Below the pieces are notes generated by a model. It ran no database searches and was not told where the DNA came from. It saw only the letters and a list, made by a program, of their open reading frames with translations. Positions 10,915-22,424 of a DNA stretch of 64,000 nt are shown here, piece by piece. Every line of letters begins with the position of its first letter. Within the stretch, counting starts at the first letter, position 1. Origin of the DNA: Saturnia japonica. Its lineage: Eukaryota; Arthropoda; Insecta; Lepidoptera; Saturniidae. The position numbers and the translations under genes were made by a program. The stretch is taken from positions 19,153,590 to 19,217,589 of the forward strand of contig CM065308.1 in NCBI GenBank assembly GCA_033032175.1. The letters run 5' to 3'.

Positions 10915-11605
10915 ACTCTGTCAAAAAAGTATCGGGAAAAGATCGATAATATACAAAATGTTAGTTAGTCATCAAAATTCATTTTATCTCCTTCAAAGTA
11001 TGCTCCTTCAGAAACGATACACTTACGCCAACGAATAATCCAATCATCAAAATATTATTTTAAACGCTTTTTTCGGTATTGAGTTTAGTTCTCGTCGCGA
11101 ATTCTCCGTAATGTCTACTACCGAATGACAACGGGTGCCACGAAGTCATATCCCGTGAACAACGTTGTTACACGATGGTATTTATTGAGTTTTTGGTAAA
11201 AAATTCGTTCACATTGATGACCTTGTGCGAAGGCGCATTGTCGTGGTGCAAAATCCATGAATTTTATTTCCACAAATCTGGCCCTTTTCATCGAATTTGC
11301 TCTCTTAAACGCCGCATAACGCTCAGATAATATACTTTATTTACCGTTTGACCTTCCGGTAAGAATTGAAGTACACAACACCACGATAGTCAAAAAAAAA
11401 AAAAACATGACTTTGACTTTTGATCGACTTTGGTTTTTTCGGTTTCAGTTCAGTTGGTAGGCGCCACTCCGAAGATTGTTGAATATTTGCATTTCAAACT
11501 CATAAAATGTTGTCTAGTCACCGGTAACAATGCATTTTATGAACGTTGAGTCAGAACCGACTCTTTCTGTGTCATTCCTCAGCGACTCTTATGCGATTGC
11601 ATAAC
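10915..11605 (-). pseudogene. Decayed mariner transposase (family M1, copy B)
   Basis: The right-hand element end CTCTGTCAAAAAAGTATCGG starts near 10917. Reading on the - strand from about 11600 down, the translation follows the mariner catalytic domain: a 'TQWRLPTELKPKKPRSIKSK' segment near 11450, then 'VYFNSYRK' and 'ENSRRELNSIPKKAF' near 11075. It contains several stops and shifts. The N-terminal DNA-binding part is not visible. Same family as 1-575 and 40886-41350. Confidence 0.72.
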
Positions 11606-12126
11606 GATCAAAAAAATTGTGTATAATATAATAGGCATTTCTTTTGAAGCACATTTCTATGAACTATAGAAGATAGTGTAGCGTAGGCGCGAAACGCTCT
11701 CATTAGTTTATTTACATAATTCATACCACTCTAAAGATTAGATAGTACACAGCGTGCGTCAATCTGTAACCGACTAATACTCGTAGCTTTAACCGCAGAA
11801 CCCCTTTCTGCATTAAAGCTTATAATCAGATGAAGTTTGCTATTAGTATACATATAAATGGAATACGGTAGCTTTGTTAATAAATATGTACTTTTAAATA
11901 TGATAATGTTATAAGTAATATATTATAATCATTACAGAGTCGCTGGCCCAATGTTATAAGGCTGAAAAGAAATAAATTGAATTCATTTATTAACAATTAC
12001 TTTAAAAGTAATTTGCTAATTAAAATTCAATTAAATCATTTTGTTAGTCGATCTAATGATATTTAAATTCAAATTTATTTAAAAAGGGCATGGAAACCTA
12101 TATAATAACAAGATAATTTTAACACA

Positions 12127-12360
12127 CGATATTTTTTATCAAAAAAGAATGCCAACTTCAATGATTTTGAGATCTCTGGTGTATTTTCGGAATGCCAATG
12201 CCAATGAAATTGAAATAAGACTACCTTTAAGATATTCACTTTCCAACGAAAAAAGAATCATCTAAATCAGTTCATAAACAAAATGCTATCGCTGAACATC
12301 CATAAAAAAATGTACATTCGAATTGAGAACTACCTCCTTTTCTGAAGTCGGTTACCAAAT
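12127..12360 (-). repeat. Dispersed repeat family R3, copy 1
   Basis: In reverse it matches 16548-16795 and 25268-25500: 'CCGACTTCAGAAAAGGA', 'TTCATTGGCATTGGCATTCC', 'CGAA.ATACACCA' and 'AATCATTGAAGTTGGCATTC'. Three copies in this window; no coding capacity; origin unknown. Confidence 0.55.
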
Positions 12361-12932
12361 GGCTTAAATTGAAGAGTTGTTAATAAGAAAAGTGTTAAAT
12401 TGAATAGTTCATTAGAGCTATTGTTCCGCACAATAAAAGTTATTATCAACTATTACCCGAATTTCCAATTCTTATGATGGTGTAGAGGTCATGGCGTAAA
12501 ACAATTCTTGAGAGATCTTACAACATAAACCATAATTTTATCGTGATTACACTTTTTTAGTTAGATACTGTCGACTCCATCCTAAAATTTAAGGACATAA
12601 GATATAAAAGATGACTTTTATTTGTGTACTATATTGGGCCACATTGTAATTTTACATCAGATGAGATTGTGGCGAAATGATAAACCGATAATACTTCTGA
12701 TTCCTTGCAAGCTCCATTCCACTTTAGGTAGAGTCGGCTCTGCTAATTTTCTGACGCCAGAACAATCTGTCCTAAGTTCTCAGTTCAGACATTTCTTCCT
12801 CCAATAGGAGTTTCGTCATGTTAGTCCATCAAGTAGCTAGAAGACGTCCTCTACCTTTCTTACGTTTAGGTAGTTGCAATGCTTTCTTCCTCGTCTCTTC
12901 GCATCACGTGATCATATCTCAGGAGACGGGTC
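12361..12932. other. Intronic sequence, no gene recognised
   Basis: Still inside the first STARD10-like intron. Short ORFs near 12622 and 12874 look random; the part after about 12820 is probably decayed flanking LINE sequence of the element at 12933. Confidence 0.4.
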
Positions 12933-13600
12933 TCAGTTAGTTTCTCTGGGCGACTTTGAAACTAACGCGGATATGCACGTTTTTCTTTTTATGATAAAAA
13001 GGGGGCAAACGGGCAGGTGGCGCACCTGCTGGAAAGTAATCAAAAGTGCCTTAACAAACTTCGTACTCTGTCTAATCTCATCAAATCTCCAGACCACTTC
13101 AGTATCTTCATCTCGGCAGTGTATAACTTTTATACATGCGTCTTTGTCACTGGTCCAATATTCCGTTCCATATATCATAACCGGCCTCACCACACCTCTG
13201 TAGATCTTGTCTTTGGTTTTTACTGGCATACGAGCATCGCATAAGACTTCAGATAGTGATCACCTTTTCAGCCATGCCACGTTGACCCTGTGTGCTACAT
13301 GGATATCGACGTCTCCTTGGTCTGTGATGTCCGAGCCTAGGTATTTTACAGGCATACGATCATGGTAGTAGATTTTGGCTAGGCTACTACTTTAATTAAA
13401 CTATATTTGTTTACTTATTTTAAGACCTGCAGACTCTAGCGCTGTAATTACCCTTGATGTGGTCAAGGTGGCCTGTAACTCGGTTGTTCATTTGCCTATT
13501 AGAACGATGTCATCTGCGTACAAGAAGTTACAGGACACTGGCGCTTGGATATGTTTTGTAGTGAAGTCCATTACTAAGTTGAAAAGCTAAACCTACACAG
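12933..13600 (-). pseudogene. Non-LTR retrotransposon RT fragment
   Basis: On the - strand from about 13545 a 'NFLYADDIVLIGK' reverse transcriptase catalytic box is readable, followed by 'ELQATLTT' and, nearer 13320, 'YLGSDITDQGDVDIHVAHRV'. A second part at 13229-12960 gives 'MPVKTKDKIYRGVVRPVMIYG', the thumb and C-terminal region that follows RT in BovB/RTE-like and related elements. Stops and frameshifts break the reading. About 13005-13045 contains a separate repeat word, 'GGGGGCAAACGGGCAGGTGG'. Confidence 0.72.
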
Positions 13601-15180
13601 AATGATAAAAAAGTGTGTGTGTGTCAGCTCCAACGCACGACTAGAGTTTATTCCTTAAGTACGATTATCTTTGAATATGCATTAGGCAAAGAGATGATTG
13701 ATTAATCGACTGACTGACGGACTGAATGACTGATTGAGTGGTTAATGACTTATCTAAAATCTAAAAGCAAGATGATGTGTGTATACACATTATAACGCTT
13801 TTTGTTAACGCTAAACGTAACGCTTTTGTTAACGTTTTTATAAATTTCACTCCTTATCAATTTTCCATACCGAAGTTCTTATAAGTAAATCGATTCTCAA
13901 GGTGTAAACTTCAATAATTTCTTGAACGCAACGCAGAATTGGTTGCTTGGACAATAATTTACCTATGTATTAACGTTGTATATTAAGCAATATCGCCAAT
14001 GAAACTTGTTCTTAAAGAGCTCAATATTATTAGTAATATCAAGCTGTGAGAATGTATATATAACATTAAGGAAGTATCACGTACAATACGTGTATATAGC
14101 AAAGGTTGTTGGAGAGAGTTAATGATCATAAAAGGAACTTTATCCTAATTTAGGCAATAAAGGAAGTTTGTTAGATATGTCAGAAACTTTCATATCTTAT
14201 TAAGAGTAGAAGAGGGTAAAGATGTTGTAAATATCAATGAAGGTGATTCAATAACGATTATTACATAAAAAGTAAACAAAATTGTAGCGGGTTTAATTTC
14301 ATTTATGATGATTGCGATATATTTTTCCACTCATCTTCGTGTCTTTAACTTTGCTATTTGCTACTGACCATGCCGACAGTGGATGTCAAAGAAAGGATAC
14401 TATTGTCCTTGTATTACTTTTATAGTAATCATAATGAAAGAATAAGCCAAATATATTTTTGAACATAAATCTTATAGGCATCTTTTAAATGACTGCAACT
14501 TTATTAAGTTCAATCGCATCTGACATATAATTTGGCACAGGCAATTTGGAATCATCATTATATTAATACGTGAAGCAAAAACTTTGTACGCCTTTTTAAG
14601 CGTATTGCGTGCACGGAAGACTGTGAGATTTGGCATGGTTAAAGTTTATATGGAGAAGGAGTGCAGAAAGCTAAAATGTATCTATAATATCTGTTACTAA
14701 TATATTAAATAAAATAAATCAATACTGCGAATTCTAAACCGACTAGTGCCATTGAACTTGGACCCCCCAAAATATTGACATTGTCCCCAATAAAAAGTGA
14801 CAGCAAAAGTAGATGTTTTTCTTAGTTACCTATGTCAATATCTAAGCTTTAGTCTGGTTTATCAAGATTGGTAAAATTTTCCTGTAATACTAGTACGTCA
14901 TTTGTATAACATTTCTAAGTGAAAACTTTTAAATTTACAAGTTTTTGTATCGTGCAATGAATGATATTATTACTATTATTATTATTCAAGAGAACTCTAT
15001 ATAGTACACAATTGATATTTTTGATTATTTATTTTATTCAAGAAACATTTTACCTTTTTAATGTTTCTTTTCTCAACGTTTAACATTTTTATAGTTTCGA
15101 TCTTAAGGTTCTGTTTTACAGAAACCTCGCAAGTTCTCCTTGTAATTTTTTTATTTATCTCTCAAACTATTTATTTACAG
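13601..15180. other. Intronic sequence, no gene recognised
   Basis: Rest of the first STARD10-like intron. Includes a 'GACTGACTGACGGACTGAATGACTG' (split) simple-sequence patch near 13708-13735. It ends in a pyrimidine tract and TTTATTTACAG acceptor at 15170-15180. Confidence 0.5.
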
Positions 15181-15297
15181 AGCACTTTCTTTGTTGACTG
15201 GATTCGTGGTACGAAGTACTACATCTGGTGGCAGTTGGCTCGGCTACGTATCACGGTCTGATCCACGTGGTGCCCTTCCCGCTTGGTTGGTTAACAG
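15181..15297 (+). CDS. STARD10: START-domain protein (STARD10-like), internal exon
   Basis: The first base completes the Arg codon left by the exon at 6584, and 38 codons follow: 'ALSLLTGFVVRSTTSGGSWL' to 'SDPRGALPAWLVN'. This matches the STARD10 segment 'RAVSIQTG....' through 'VDPKGSLP.WVVN', the strand and turn region ahead of the C-terminal START helix. The exon ends with AG of another split Arg codon and a GTATAT donor. The phase agrees with both neighbours, which is strong support for a functional splice form. Confidence 0.9.
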
Positions 15298-15423
15298 GTA
15301 TATTTTAATTGGATTTTTATTTACCGTTGTAAAAATTTCACAGATGAGATGTATATAGTTTTTGAATGAACATCAACTATAGGATTAAATTAAAAAAGAT
15401 TAAAAGAACAACTTTATAAAGCA

Positions 15424-15940
15424 ACTAGCTGTGCCAGCGGCTTCGCACACGTGGAGTACAGAATGCCCGCGAGAAACTTGCTACCTTGCTCCCGGCTATT
15501 TTCAAGACAAAAATGCTTATTGAGGGTGTTCCTTAGAAGATAGACGTATACTCTCCCTGACTTTTATATAGGTCTTTTTAATGCCTAAAATTATGTACTA
15601 CATTAATTTGATATATCTCTTATGGTTTACTCAGCGTAAGCAATTTAAGCGTTCAAATTGGTTCACCGTGACCAGTTATTTTGATTTGCGCGGAATCCTA
15701 ATTATTTTTCTAAAATAAAAGTAGCCTAACTTACTCCTTATATCATCAGCTATCTACCAGTGAAATTCCCGCCAAAATCGATCCAACGGTTTCGGAGATT
15801 ATCCGGAATAAACAGACAGACAAAAATATTAAAAATTGATGTTTTTTATATGCATCGTATATACTTTCAAATGCATTTAGTAAAAAACTGTTATTTTGAC
15901 ATTACAAACAGACACTTCAATTTTATTAATTGTATAGATT
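15424..15940 (+). repeat. Dispersed repeat family R1, copy 2
   Basis: Full-length-looking copy in the 967-bp second intron of the STARD10-like gene. It starts ACTAGCTGTGCCAGCGGCTTCG and ends near 'TTTTATTAATTGTATAGATT', with the 'AAAATCGATCCAACGG' and 'AACAGACAGACAAAAAT' words in order. Confidence 0.7.
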
Positions 15941-16264
15941 ACAAAATAGTCATTGATTAGACAATTTTTTGACGACAACAAGGAAAATATTTAATTGCGT
16001 ACATATGCACATGCTGATCAACTTATCCCAATGACTTTCGATTTGACCGTTTCGGGATCAGCCAGTGCATCTCCAGTTGTCGAGAAGTTTGCAGGCTGAT
16101 ACGACTGACTACCGAAAATTTGATGATCTCTCGGTGGTCACCGTTATTTTTAGATTGGGCTGTGCTTGCCTACTGTACCATCAAGTACATCACTGTCCCT
16201 TTGCAAAGCTACGAGAAAAAAATAATGTTGTGCACAGAGTACTCAATATATATGTTTTTTACAG

Positions 16265-16415
16265 AGTAACAGCCCAGTTAGCTCCACGTCTGGTCAATCA
16301 ATTACACGCCGCTGCTCGTCGTTACCCGGGATGGAAAGCTCTTACGGACCTTCCATACCACAAACCTTGGAGACATCCGGAACAAGTACCGCCGTACAGG
16401 ATTTCTTTAGCTGAT
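16265..16415 (+). CDS. STARD10: START-domain protein (STARD10-like), internal exon with C-terminal helix
   Basis: After finishing a split Arg codon, 50 codons read 'VTAQLAPRLVNQLHAAARRY' to 'PPYRISLAD'. This is the long C-terminal amphipathic helix of the START domain, which closes over the lipid cavity, followed by 'YPGWK', 'HKPWRHPEQ' and 'SLAD'. STARD10 has 'YPEWK', 'FKPWLHPEQSPLPSLALSEL' in the same order. Acceptor TTTTTTACAG, donor GAT/GTGAGA, ending in phase 0. It belongs with the exon at 17137. Confidence 0.9.
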
Positions 16416-16547
16416 GTGAGATATTAATATAAATTAATATTTTTTAAATATCCTTAATTTCTATAGACTGAAGACTTGATCAATTCGCTTTATTAACACT
16501 GAAAATATAAGAACGAAGTAAAAGAGACTATAAGAGATGCATAAGGC

Positions 16548-16795
16548 ATTTTTTAAATCGACTTCAACAAAAGACTCAATTCGAATGTTTCTTTTAATGG
16601 ATGTTTAGCCTTAACTTCTTTATTTATAAACCGATTTGAATGATTCTTTTTTTGTTGGATAGGAGATACCTCAAGGGTGCTCATTTTAATTTCATTGGCA
16701 TTGAACCTTTAATTTCGAAGATACACAAGGGAACTCTTCAAAATCATTGAAGTTGGTATTCTTTTGTATTCAAAATTGTCTTGTGTTTGTTATAC
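16548..16795 (+). repeat. Dispersed repeat family R3, copy 2
   Basis: Lies in the third visible intron of the STARD10-like gene. It starts 'AATCGACTTCAACAAAAGA' and contains 'TTTCATTGGCATTGAAC', 'TTCGAAGATACACAAGGGAA' and 'AATCATTGAAGTTGGTATTC'. The opposite-strand copy is at 12127 in the first intron. Confidence 0.55.
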
Positions 16796-17136
16796 TTTGG
16801 TATGAACAATGGTTCGGGTATTAGAGAAATATGTATAGATTTATAAGTTTTAATATCTAGACTGAACTGAAAAGCATCTTACTTATCACGTAATGTATAT
16901 AAATTTAACATAAAATGAACGTATTTATATACCTAACCACGAGCTATGACGCTTTAAAAAGATTTCTTTATTGAAACCCAAAAATAATTGTAATGGACCT
17001 TCTATTTGAACATTCATTCAGACGTTTTGTTTATTACACTTATATTTTATTTTATTTAACACTACGATAATTAAATTAAATTTATATACTAGATTGATTC
17101 AAGTTAATCTAATAAAAATCATGTCAAAATTTTCAG

Positions 17137-17496
17137 TGTGTAGATCCAAATGCTCCACCGCCACGAGAGGACCCGAAACCTGATACTTCTAAGTCTAAAC
17201 TCGATGTACCACATCCTAGAGAAATAGAAAGTCACAGCGTGGAAGATTTGGGAGATATATCCTCAGAGTTCAGCGTGGAAGTGGAAGAGGATGTACCTGA
17301 TCCAACACAAGACCCTACAAAGAAAAGAGGAAAGTTTTATAAATTGGTAAAATCGATGAAAAATAGACGGAAAAGTGTTCAGGTTGCGAAGAGTACTGAT
17401 AATCTCATGGATGGCAAACCAGAAGAGAAGCAGGAGAAAAAGAAAACATTCAAATTCCACAGAAGGTTTAGTTTGAGTCGAGGACGAGAGGATTGA
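17137..17496 (+). CDS. STARD10: START-domain protein (STARD10-like), last exon with charged tail
   Basis: The terminal exon has 119 codons and a TGA at 17494-17496; acceptor TTTTCAG, phase 0. It starts 'CVDPNAPPPREDPKPDTSKS', a Pro-rich linker. An acidic patch follows ('SVEDLGDISSEFSVEVEEDV'), then a strongly basic tail ('KKRGKFYKLVKSMKNRRKSV') and the end 'KKKTFKFHRRFSLSRGRED'. Vertebrate STARD10 also has an acidic tail after START, controlled by CK2 phosphorylation; whether that applies here is inference. The 'RRKS' and 'RRFS' strings look like basophilic-kinase sites. The long basic C-terminus is not a feature of vertebrate STARD10 and could bind membrane. No prenylation motif is visible. 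Confidence 0.88.
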   Translation, partial: CVDPNAPPPREDPKPDTSKSKLDVPHPREIESHSVEDLGDISSEFSVEVEEDVPDPTQDPTKKRGKFYKLVKSMKNRRKSVQVAKSTDNLMDGKPEEKQEKKKTFKFHRRFSLSRGRED

Positions 17497-18239
17497 GCCT
17501 AATCAAATTTTGAACGATTTCGATATGATTAATCAAAAGAATTAGTTGAAAAACTAAAAATTAATACAAACGATATCTAATAAGTTTAATGTTTTTTAAA
17601 TTAATTTGTTGTAAGTAATATATTAATATAATAATGTTCTTACGTTATTGTAGTAGGTACGATTAAATTTCACTGTTAGAAATCCTTTACGCTTTTTTAT
17701 TTTTATTTAACACCATTTTATTAAATTTTATTTACCTTTCTAGAACTGTTTTCGATTATGAGAGAGATAGAAAATATAAAATGTAGATATAAGATGTTAC
17801 AGTAGCTAGTTGTTACTCGTATTATAAATGTACTGAAAAATTATATTATAATAATGTATTTGTTTTAACAAATTAGTTAATAATGTGACTACTTATTGCT
17901 ATTGTTGTCGGATCTCTATAAGATTAATCGGTTTATACGATGAATCCAATATTTAGGCGTCTTAGTCTTGTAATTAATTTTGACACTGTATTTGACCCGT
18001 TGTTCCCGATAAACTTATGCTCTGAATCGTATTGTTTGGATGGTGTTTTAAAAAATAATTGAAATCTGTAGTTAATGTAAATTTTAAAAATAATAATTGT
18101 ATTGTTATAATATACCAAGTTAACGTTTGAAAAGTAAAGATTTTGGACAGACATTTTTTAAAAGTTGAAGATGAATTAAAAAAATATACTTAATATCAGA
18201 AAACAATGAGTAAACCTTAGTAAGTGGCACATATAAGTA
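17497..18239 (+). other. Probable 3' UTR and downstream spacer of the STARD10-like gene
   Basis: AT-rich sequence after the stop codon with no ORF of note. No clear AATAAA lies close to the stop; ATTAAA-like variants occur near 17660-17725, so the cleavage site cannot be fixed. Confidence 0.4.
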
Positions 18240-18735
18240 ACTAGCTGTGCCCGTGGCTTCGCTTACGTGGGCTACAGAATGCCCACGCGAATCTTGCTGC
18301 CCCGCTCCCAGCTATTTTCGACAAAAATGCTTATTGTGGGTGTTCCTTAGAAGATGGATATATACTCTCGCTGACTTTTTCTTAGATCTTTTTAATGTCT
18401 ACAATTATGTACTACATTAATTTGAAATATCTCTTAAGGTTTACTTAGCGTAAGCCATTTAAGCTTCCGAATTGATTCACCATGACCAGTTTCTTTTTAT
18501 TTGTGCGGAACCCTAATTTAAAAAAAAAGAGTAGCCTAAGATACTCCCTATAAAATTAGCTATCTACCAGTGAAAGTCCTGTTAAAATTGATCCAACCGT
18601 TTCGGAGATTACCCGGAATAAACAGACAGAGATACAGACAGACAAAAATTTTAAAATGATTCTTTTGTTATAGGTATCGTATATATTTTCATATGCATTT
18701 AGTAAAAATCTGTTATTTTGTTTACTTAAATACTA
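18240..18735 (+). repeat. Dispersed repeat family R1, copy 3
   Basis: Starts AACTAGCTGTGCCCGTGGC and ends near 'GCATTTAGTAAAAATCTG'. It forms a head-to-head-opposed inverted pair with the copy at 18905-19432, about 170 bp away. Confidence 0.7.
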
Positions 18736-18904
18736 CATCTTTTAATTAAAACATTCAGCTTTGGACATAAATAACCAAGTAAAGAACATAGATCTAACAA
18801 CTCTAACATCAAGTGATGAAAACTCAATCAAATAAACTTAAGTGTATCTAAAATGCGTAAATAGTCAATTTTCTATTTAATTGCTGTATCGTAGATTGTT
18901 AAGA

Positions 18905-19432
18905 TCCTATATATCTATAAAATTAATAAAATTGAAGTGTCTGTCTGTAATGTCAAAATAACAGATTTTTACTAAATACATATGAAATTATGTACGGTAC
19001 ATACAACAAAATCCCTTTTTTAAAATTTTTGTCTGTCGGTTTGTTCCTGGTAATCTCCGAAACGGTTGGACCGATTTTGACGTGACTTTCACTAGTAGAT
19101 TGCTGTTGTTATAGGGAGTAATTTAGGCTACTTTTATTTTGGAGAAAGAATTAGGGTTCCGCACAAATAATAAAAAACTGGTCATGGTGAATCAATTCGG
19201 GCGCTTAAATGGTTTACGCTGAGTAGACCATAACTGATATAGCAAATTAATGTACTATATAATTGTAAGCATTAAAAAGACTTACAAAAATGTCCGTGAG
19301 AGTATACATCTATCTTCTAAGAAACACTCACAATAAACATTTTTGTATTTAAAATAGCTTGGAGCAGGGGAGAAAGATTCACGCGGGCATTCTGTAGTCC
19401 ACGTGAGCGATGCCACGGGCACAGCCAGTCTA
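18905..19432 (-). repeat. Dispersed repeat family R1, copy 4
   Basis: Reverse-orientation copy: begins 'TATATCTATAAAATTAATA' and ends '...CCACGTGAGCG' and 'CCACGGGCACAGCC' at about 19400-19430. All the family words appear in reverse order. Confidence 0.7.
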
Positions 19433-20009
19433 TAATAGACACAAGTGCACTATTCAAGAGATCTTTTGTTTTATAGATAAACATACACAAACATTTTAAA
19501 CTCATTACTATATATTCCAATGTAAAAACATGATTATTTACAAATAAATACACTATCAGGTAACCAATTTGAAGTAAAAAGTTAATAGTTTAGTAAGAAA
19601 AATATCGTGAAAATCACGTAATTGGACACGTAACAATTGATTTTTTTTTGTCACAGTCGATAGAATTCCGGCTTATATGAAAAGATTTATAATGATAAAA
19701 CTGATGTTTTTGTCTACGGTTGTGATAGGCAGTTTAGGTTTTTGTTTACCAAGTTCAAGGTTGCATTCTAGACATTTGATTGTGTAGGGATTACTGTTAC
19801 CTTCAAATACCACGATTCAGCTGTAATGTATAGGTATTTCATGTAGAACGTTCGAGAAATTAGTTTGCTATTCACGCTTTTCAATACTTTAATTAAAATG
19901 GTTATAAATTTATACATATTATAAAACTGAACGTCTTTCTGTCTCTCTGTCCATTTATGTTCTTTTCACATAATAACTATTTATCCGATTTAAACAGTCT
20001 GTTTTTTAA
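19433..20009. other. Non-coding spacer
   Basis: No gene, exon or clear repeat end recognised; AT-rich. A 'GAACGTCTTTCTGTCTCTCTG' stretch near 19930 may be the worn end of the repeat that follows. Confidence 0.4.
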
Positions 20010-20785
20010 TTCTTATATATGTTATCTGGCCAGGTTTAGGTTACATTTCGTTACATAAAGTAACCTACGAAATAAATAGTGACGATAATGGTGAAGAATT
20101 TCGGAAAAAGACACTTTTGGAATGCTTAAATGGCTTATGCTGAGTTAATCATAAGAGATGTATCAAATTACTGTATTTATAGATTTAACTTAAAACGGCT
20201 AGTACGATATTGAAGAAATTTTGTACCCGGAAAGTATATGATTTCACAATTGATACTCAAATAAATAAAAGTTTACTAATACTAACATATTAGTACATCT
20301 AAATAATGTAAAACTACTATAAGCATTCAATGCCATTCAAATCATCACCAGAAGGAAAAGTACCAAGAAGGCTGGCCGTATTACCTCGTTGTATAGCAAT
20401 GGTTATTCGTTGACCGAGGTATTGACCAGCCCTCTGGTCTCGAGATGTGTCGACCAGTCAGCTTACGAGCTCTTTAAATAGGCTGCGTGCACTTGGTCCC
20501 CACGGACCTAGGGTTTCGACTCCAAAGGGCACAAATATGTAGCCCCTACCAAGGGATGCATACTTGCGCTGCTTGAGCAATGTATTACATAATTGTAAAC
20601 CTTAAAAAGTCAGTGACAGAAATATTATGTCTATCTTTTAATGATTACCCACAATAAGCACACTAATCTTTAAAATATTCGGCGCACGACCAACGTGGGT
20701 TGAAATGGGAGCAGCACGATTTAGGCATGTGCTCGACTGATGGAATTCTGTTACGGGAGCAGAGCTGCGGGCAGAGCTAGTAGTT
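20010..20785 (-). repeat. Diverged R1-like repeat, interrupted
   Basis: Flanks read as reverse R1: 'TGCTTAAATGGCTTATGCTGAG' (split) at about 20137 and 'ACCTTAAAAAGTCAGTGACAG' (split) at about 20600, then 'GCGGGCAGAGCTAGTAG' at the end. About 250 bp of different sequence (20335-20590) sits between them. Confidence 0.45.
20335..20590 (-). pseudogene. Retroelement pol C-terminal fragment
   Basis: On the - strand the translation gives 'RKYASLGRGYIFVPFGVETL', 'GPWGPSARSLFKEL', then 'LVDTSRDQRAGQYLGQRI' and 'AIQRGNTASLLGTFP'. Such 'FVPFGVETLGPWG...A.QRGN' strings occur near the end of retroelement-encoded proteins in many animals. I cannot assign the clade. It is bounded on both sides by the R1-like repeat, so it seems inserted into it. 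Confidence 0.5.
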
Positions 20786-22424
20786 TATGTGTGCTAAAAA
20801 AATAATTGGACAAGTTTTGAATTTTTGCCATGGATATAAAGATTTATTTACTCAGTTCAGTTTCTAATTTAGAGAAAAACATAGAATTTTGTGCTTATGT
20901 AATGCTAGCGGACACAACAGACGTATTTCTGCCCTTTCCATTACTCAGTAACTCAACTACAGTACCATCTATCGCGTTGAGGGTAGCATAAAATCCTTCC
21001 CCATGAAAAACCACTTAATCTACCATCTTTCTTACTAACCTATCAAGTGGTATTGCGGTATAATGTACAGAAAGCAGAAGCAGAAAGAGTCCCAAGCGAT
21101 GACACTAAGGCATTAAAATATGATAATGTAATAATTGTACGATCGTTCATTGTTGCAATGCTTTTTGTATATTCACTATACTCTAATGTATCAATAAAGA
21201 TATATATATATATATATATAACCTCTTCTATTCTTCTTCTTCCTAACTTAGCAACAAGTCCTCTTTAATTATGACCCTTACTGCCATTATCAAGTGAATA
21301 AAATGTCATGTGTTATATAACCTCTTTTATTATAATAATACTTTCAAATATTATTCGGATACGTTTACAATGTGTGCCTTTAAATGAATATAATCTACCA
21401 GTTTTATAACTCTTTATCTCTATTCTTCTAAATGTATGTAATATCTGAACTTAATAGTTTTGTGGTTTAGTGATATTAATAAGTAATGTTTATGTGCAAG
21501 TATTTAAGAGTACAAGCATTGTAATTATTTTATGATGTTAAGATTTTAAACAGATTAAATATTGTCAGTTATAGTTGATTTTTCATAAATGGCACAATAT
21601 ATACTAATCTTTGTATTATGTATTTTGCTTGACTTGAAAACCAGTTACGAAGACCTGGGGCACGATATAAGTGTCTTAATATACGGCACTGTTATAGAAA
21701 TAATAGGTCACTTCTTAGTTTCATGGTCAACACTACTCGAATTATAGTTAAAGATTCAATAATATAAATGTCGCATTTTAAATAGTAAACTGGTTTAGCA
21801 CATTAATCGATTTTTGAAGATTTTATTAGTTAAATAATATATGCAGGCCATACACACTACGGTCTACCAGAGTGGCCTACCTATAGAGGTGTAATTGTGC
21901 AAGTAGACCGGAGTATATATTGAAATAGACCTATGCAGTTGTCTTAATCTGGGCAGGCGACCAGTGCAAAATAGAAAATTAACCTGTGCCTGTGTACATG
22001 CCCAAACACGTTACGACGCGAACGTGAAACATCTCCGGTAGATAGGTAGGTTTTTTTACATCTTAGGTTACAATTACTGAGTTTCCTAGAGATCCCCATT
22101 TTTTACCCGATTGCGAAAATGAGGTTTTTTTTTTGTATTTTGTATGAAAGTCTATTTTTTTGAAACGCTGTGTAGCCAAAACGGCTTGATAGATTTTAGC
22201 ATGCAAGGTGTCGTTAGATTCGTCTTAATTGTAGGATCGACTTATGCTATATAATATATAAATGCGACGTCTGGGAATCAAATAATAAGCAAAAATAGAA
22301 AAAAAAAAAATTTTACTCAATTGTTTTTGTTGCAGTCGGGTTTTTTTGTTTCCTTTTTTAATATCTTTTTCGTAAGTTTTCTACATTTTTCCGGATAACT
22401 TTTAATTTTTTTCTCCCCACAAAA
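20786..22424. other. Non-coding spacer with a TA microsatellite
   Basis: A (TA)n run sits at about 21199-21220. Otherwise AT-rich; the ORF at 21047-21268 runs through the microsatellite and is not considered a gene. Confidence 0.4.

Noticed and set aside
13621..13740. Possible minisatellite or CRISPR-like repeat around 13700
   Set aside because: Only irregular GACTGA units over about 40 bp; no regular spacing and no spacers.
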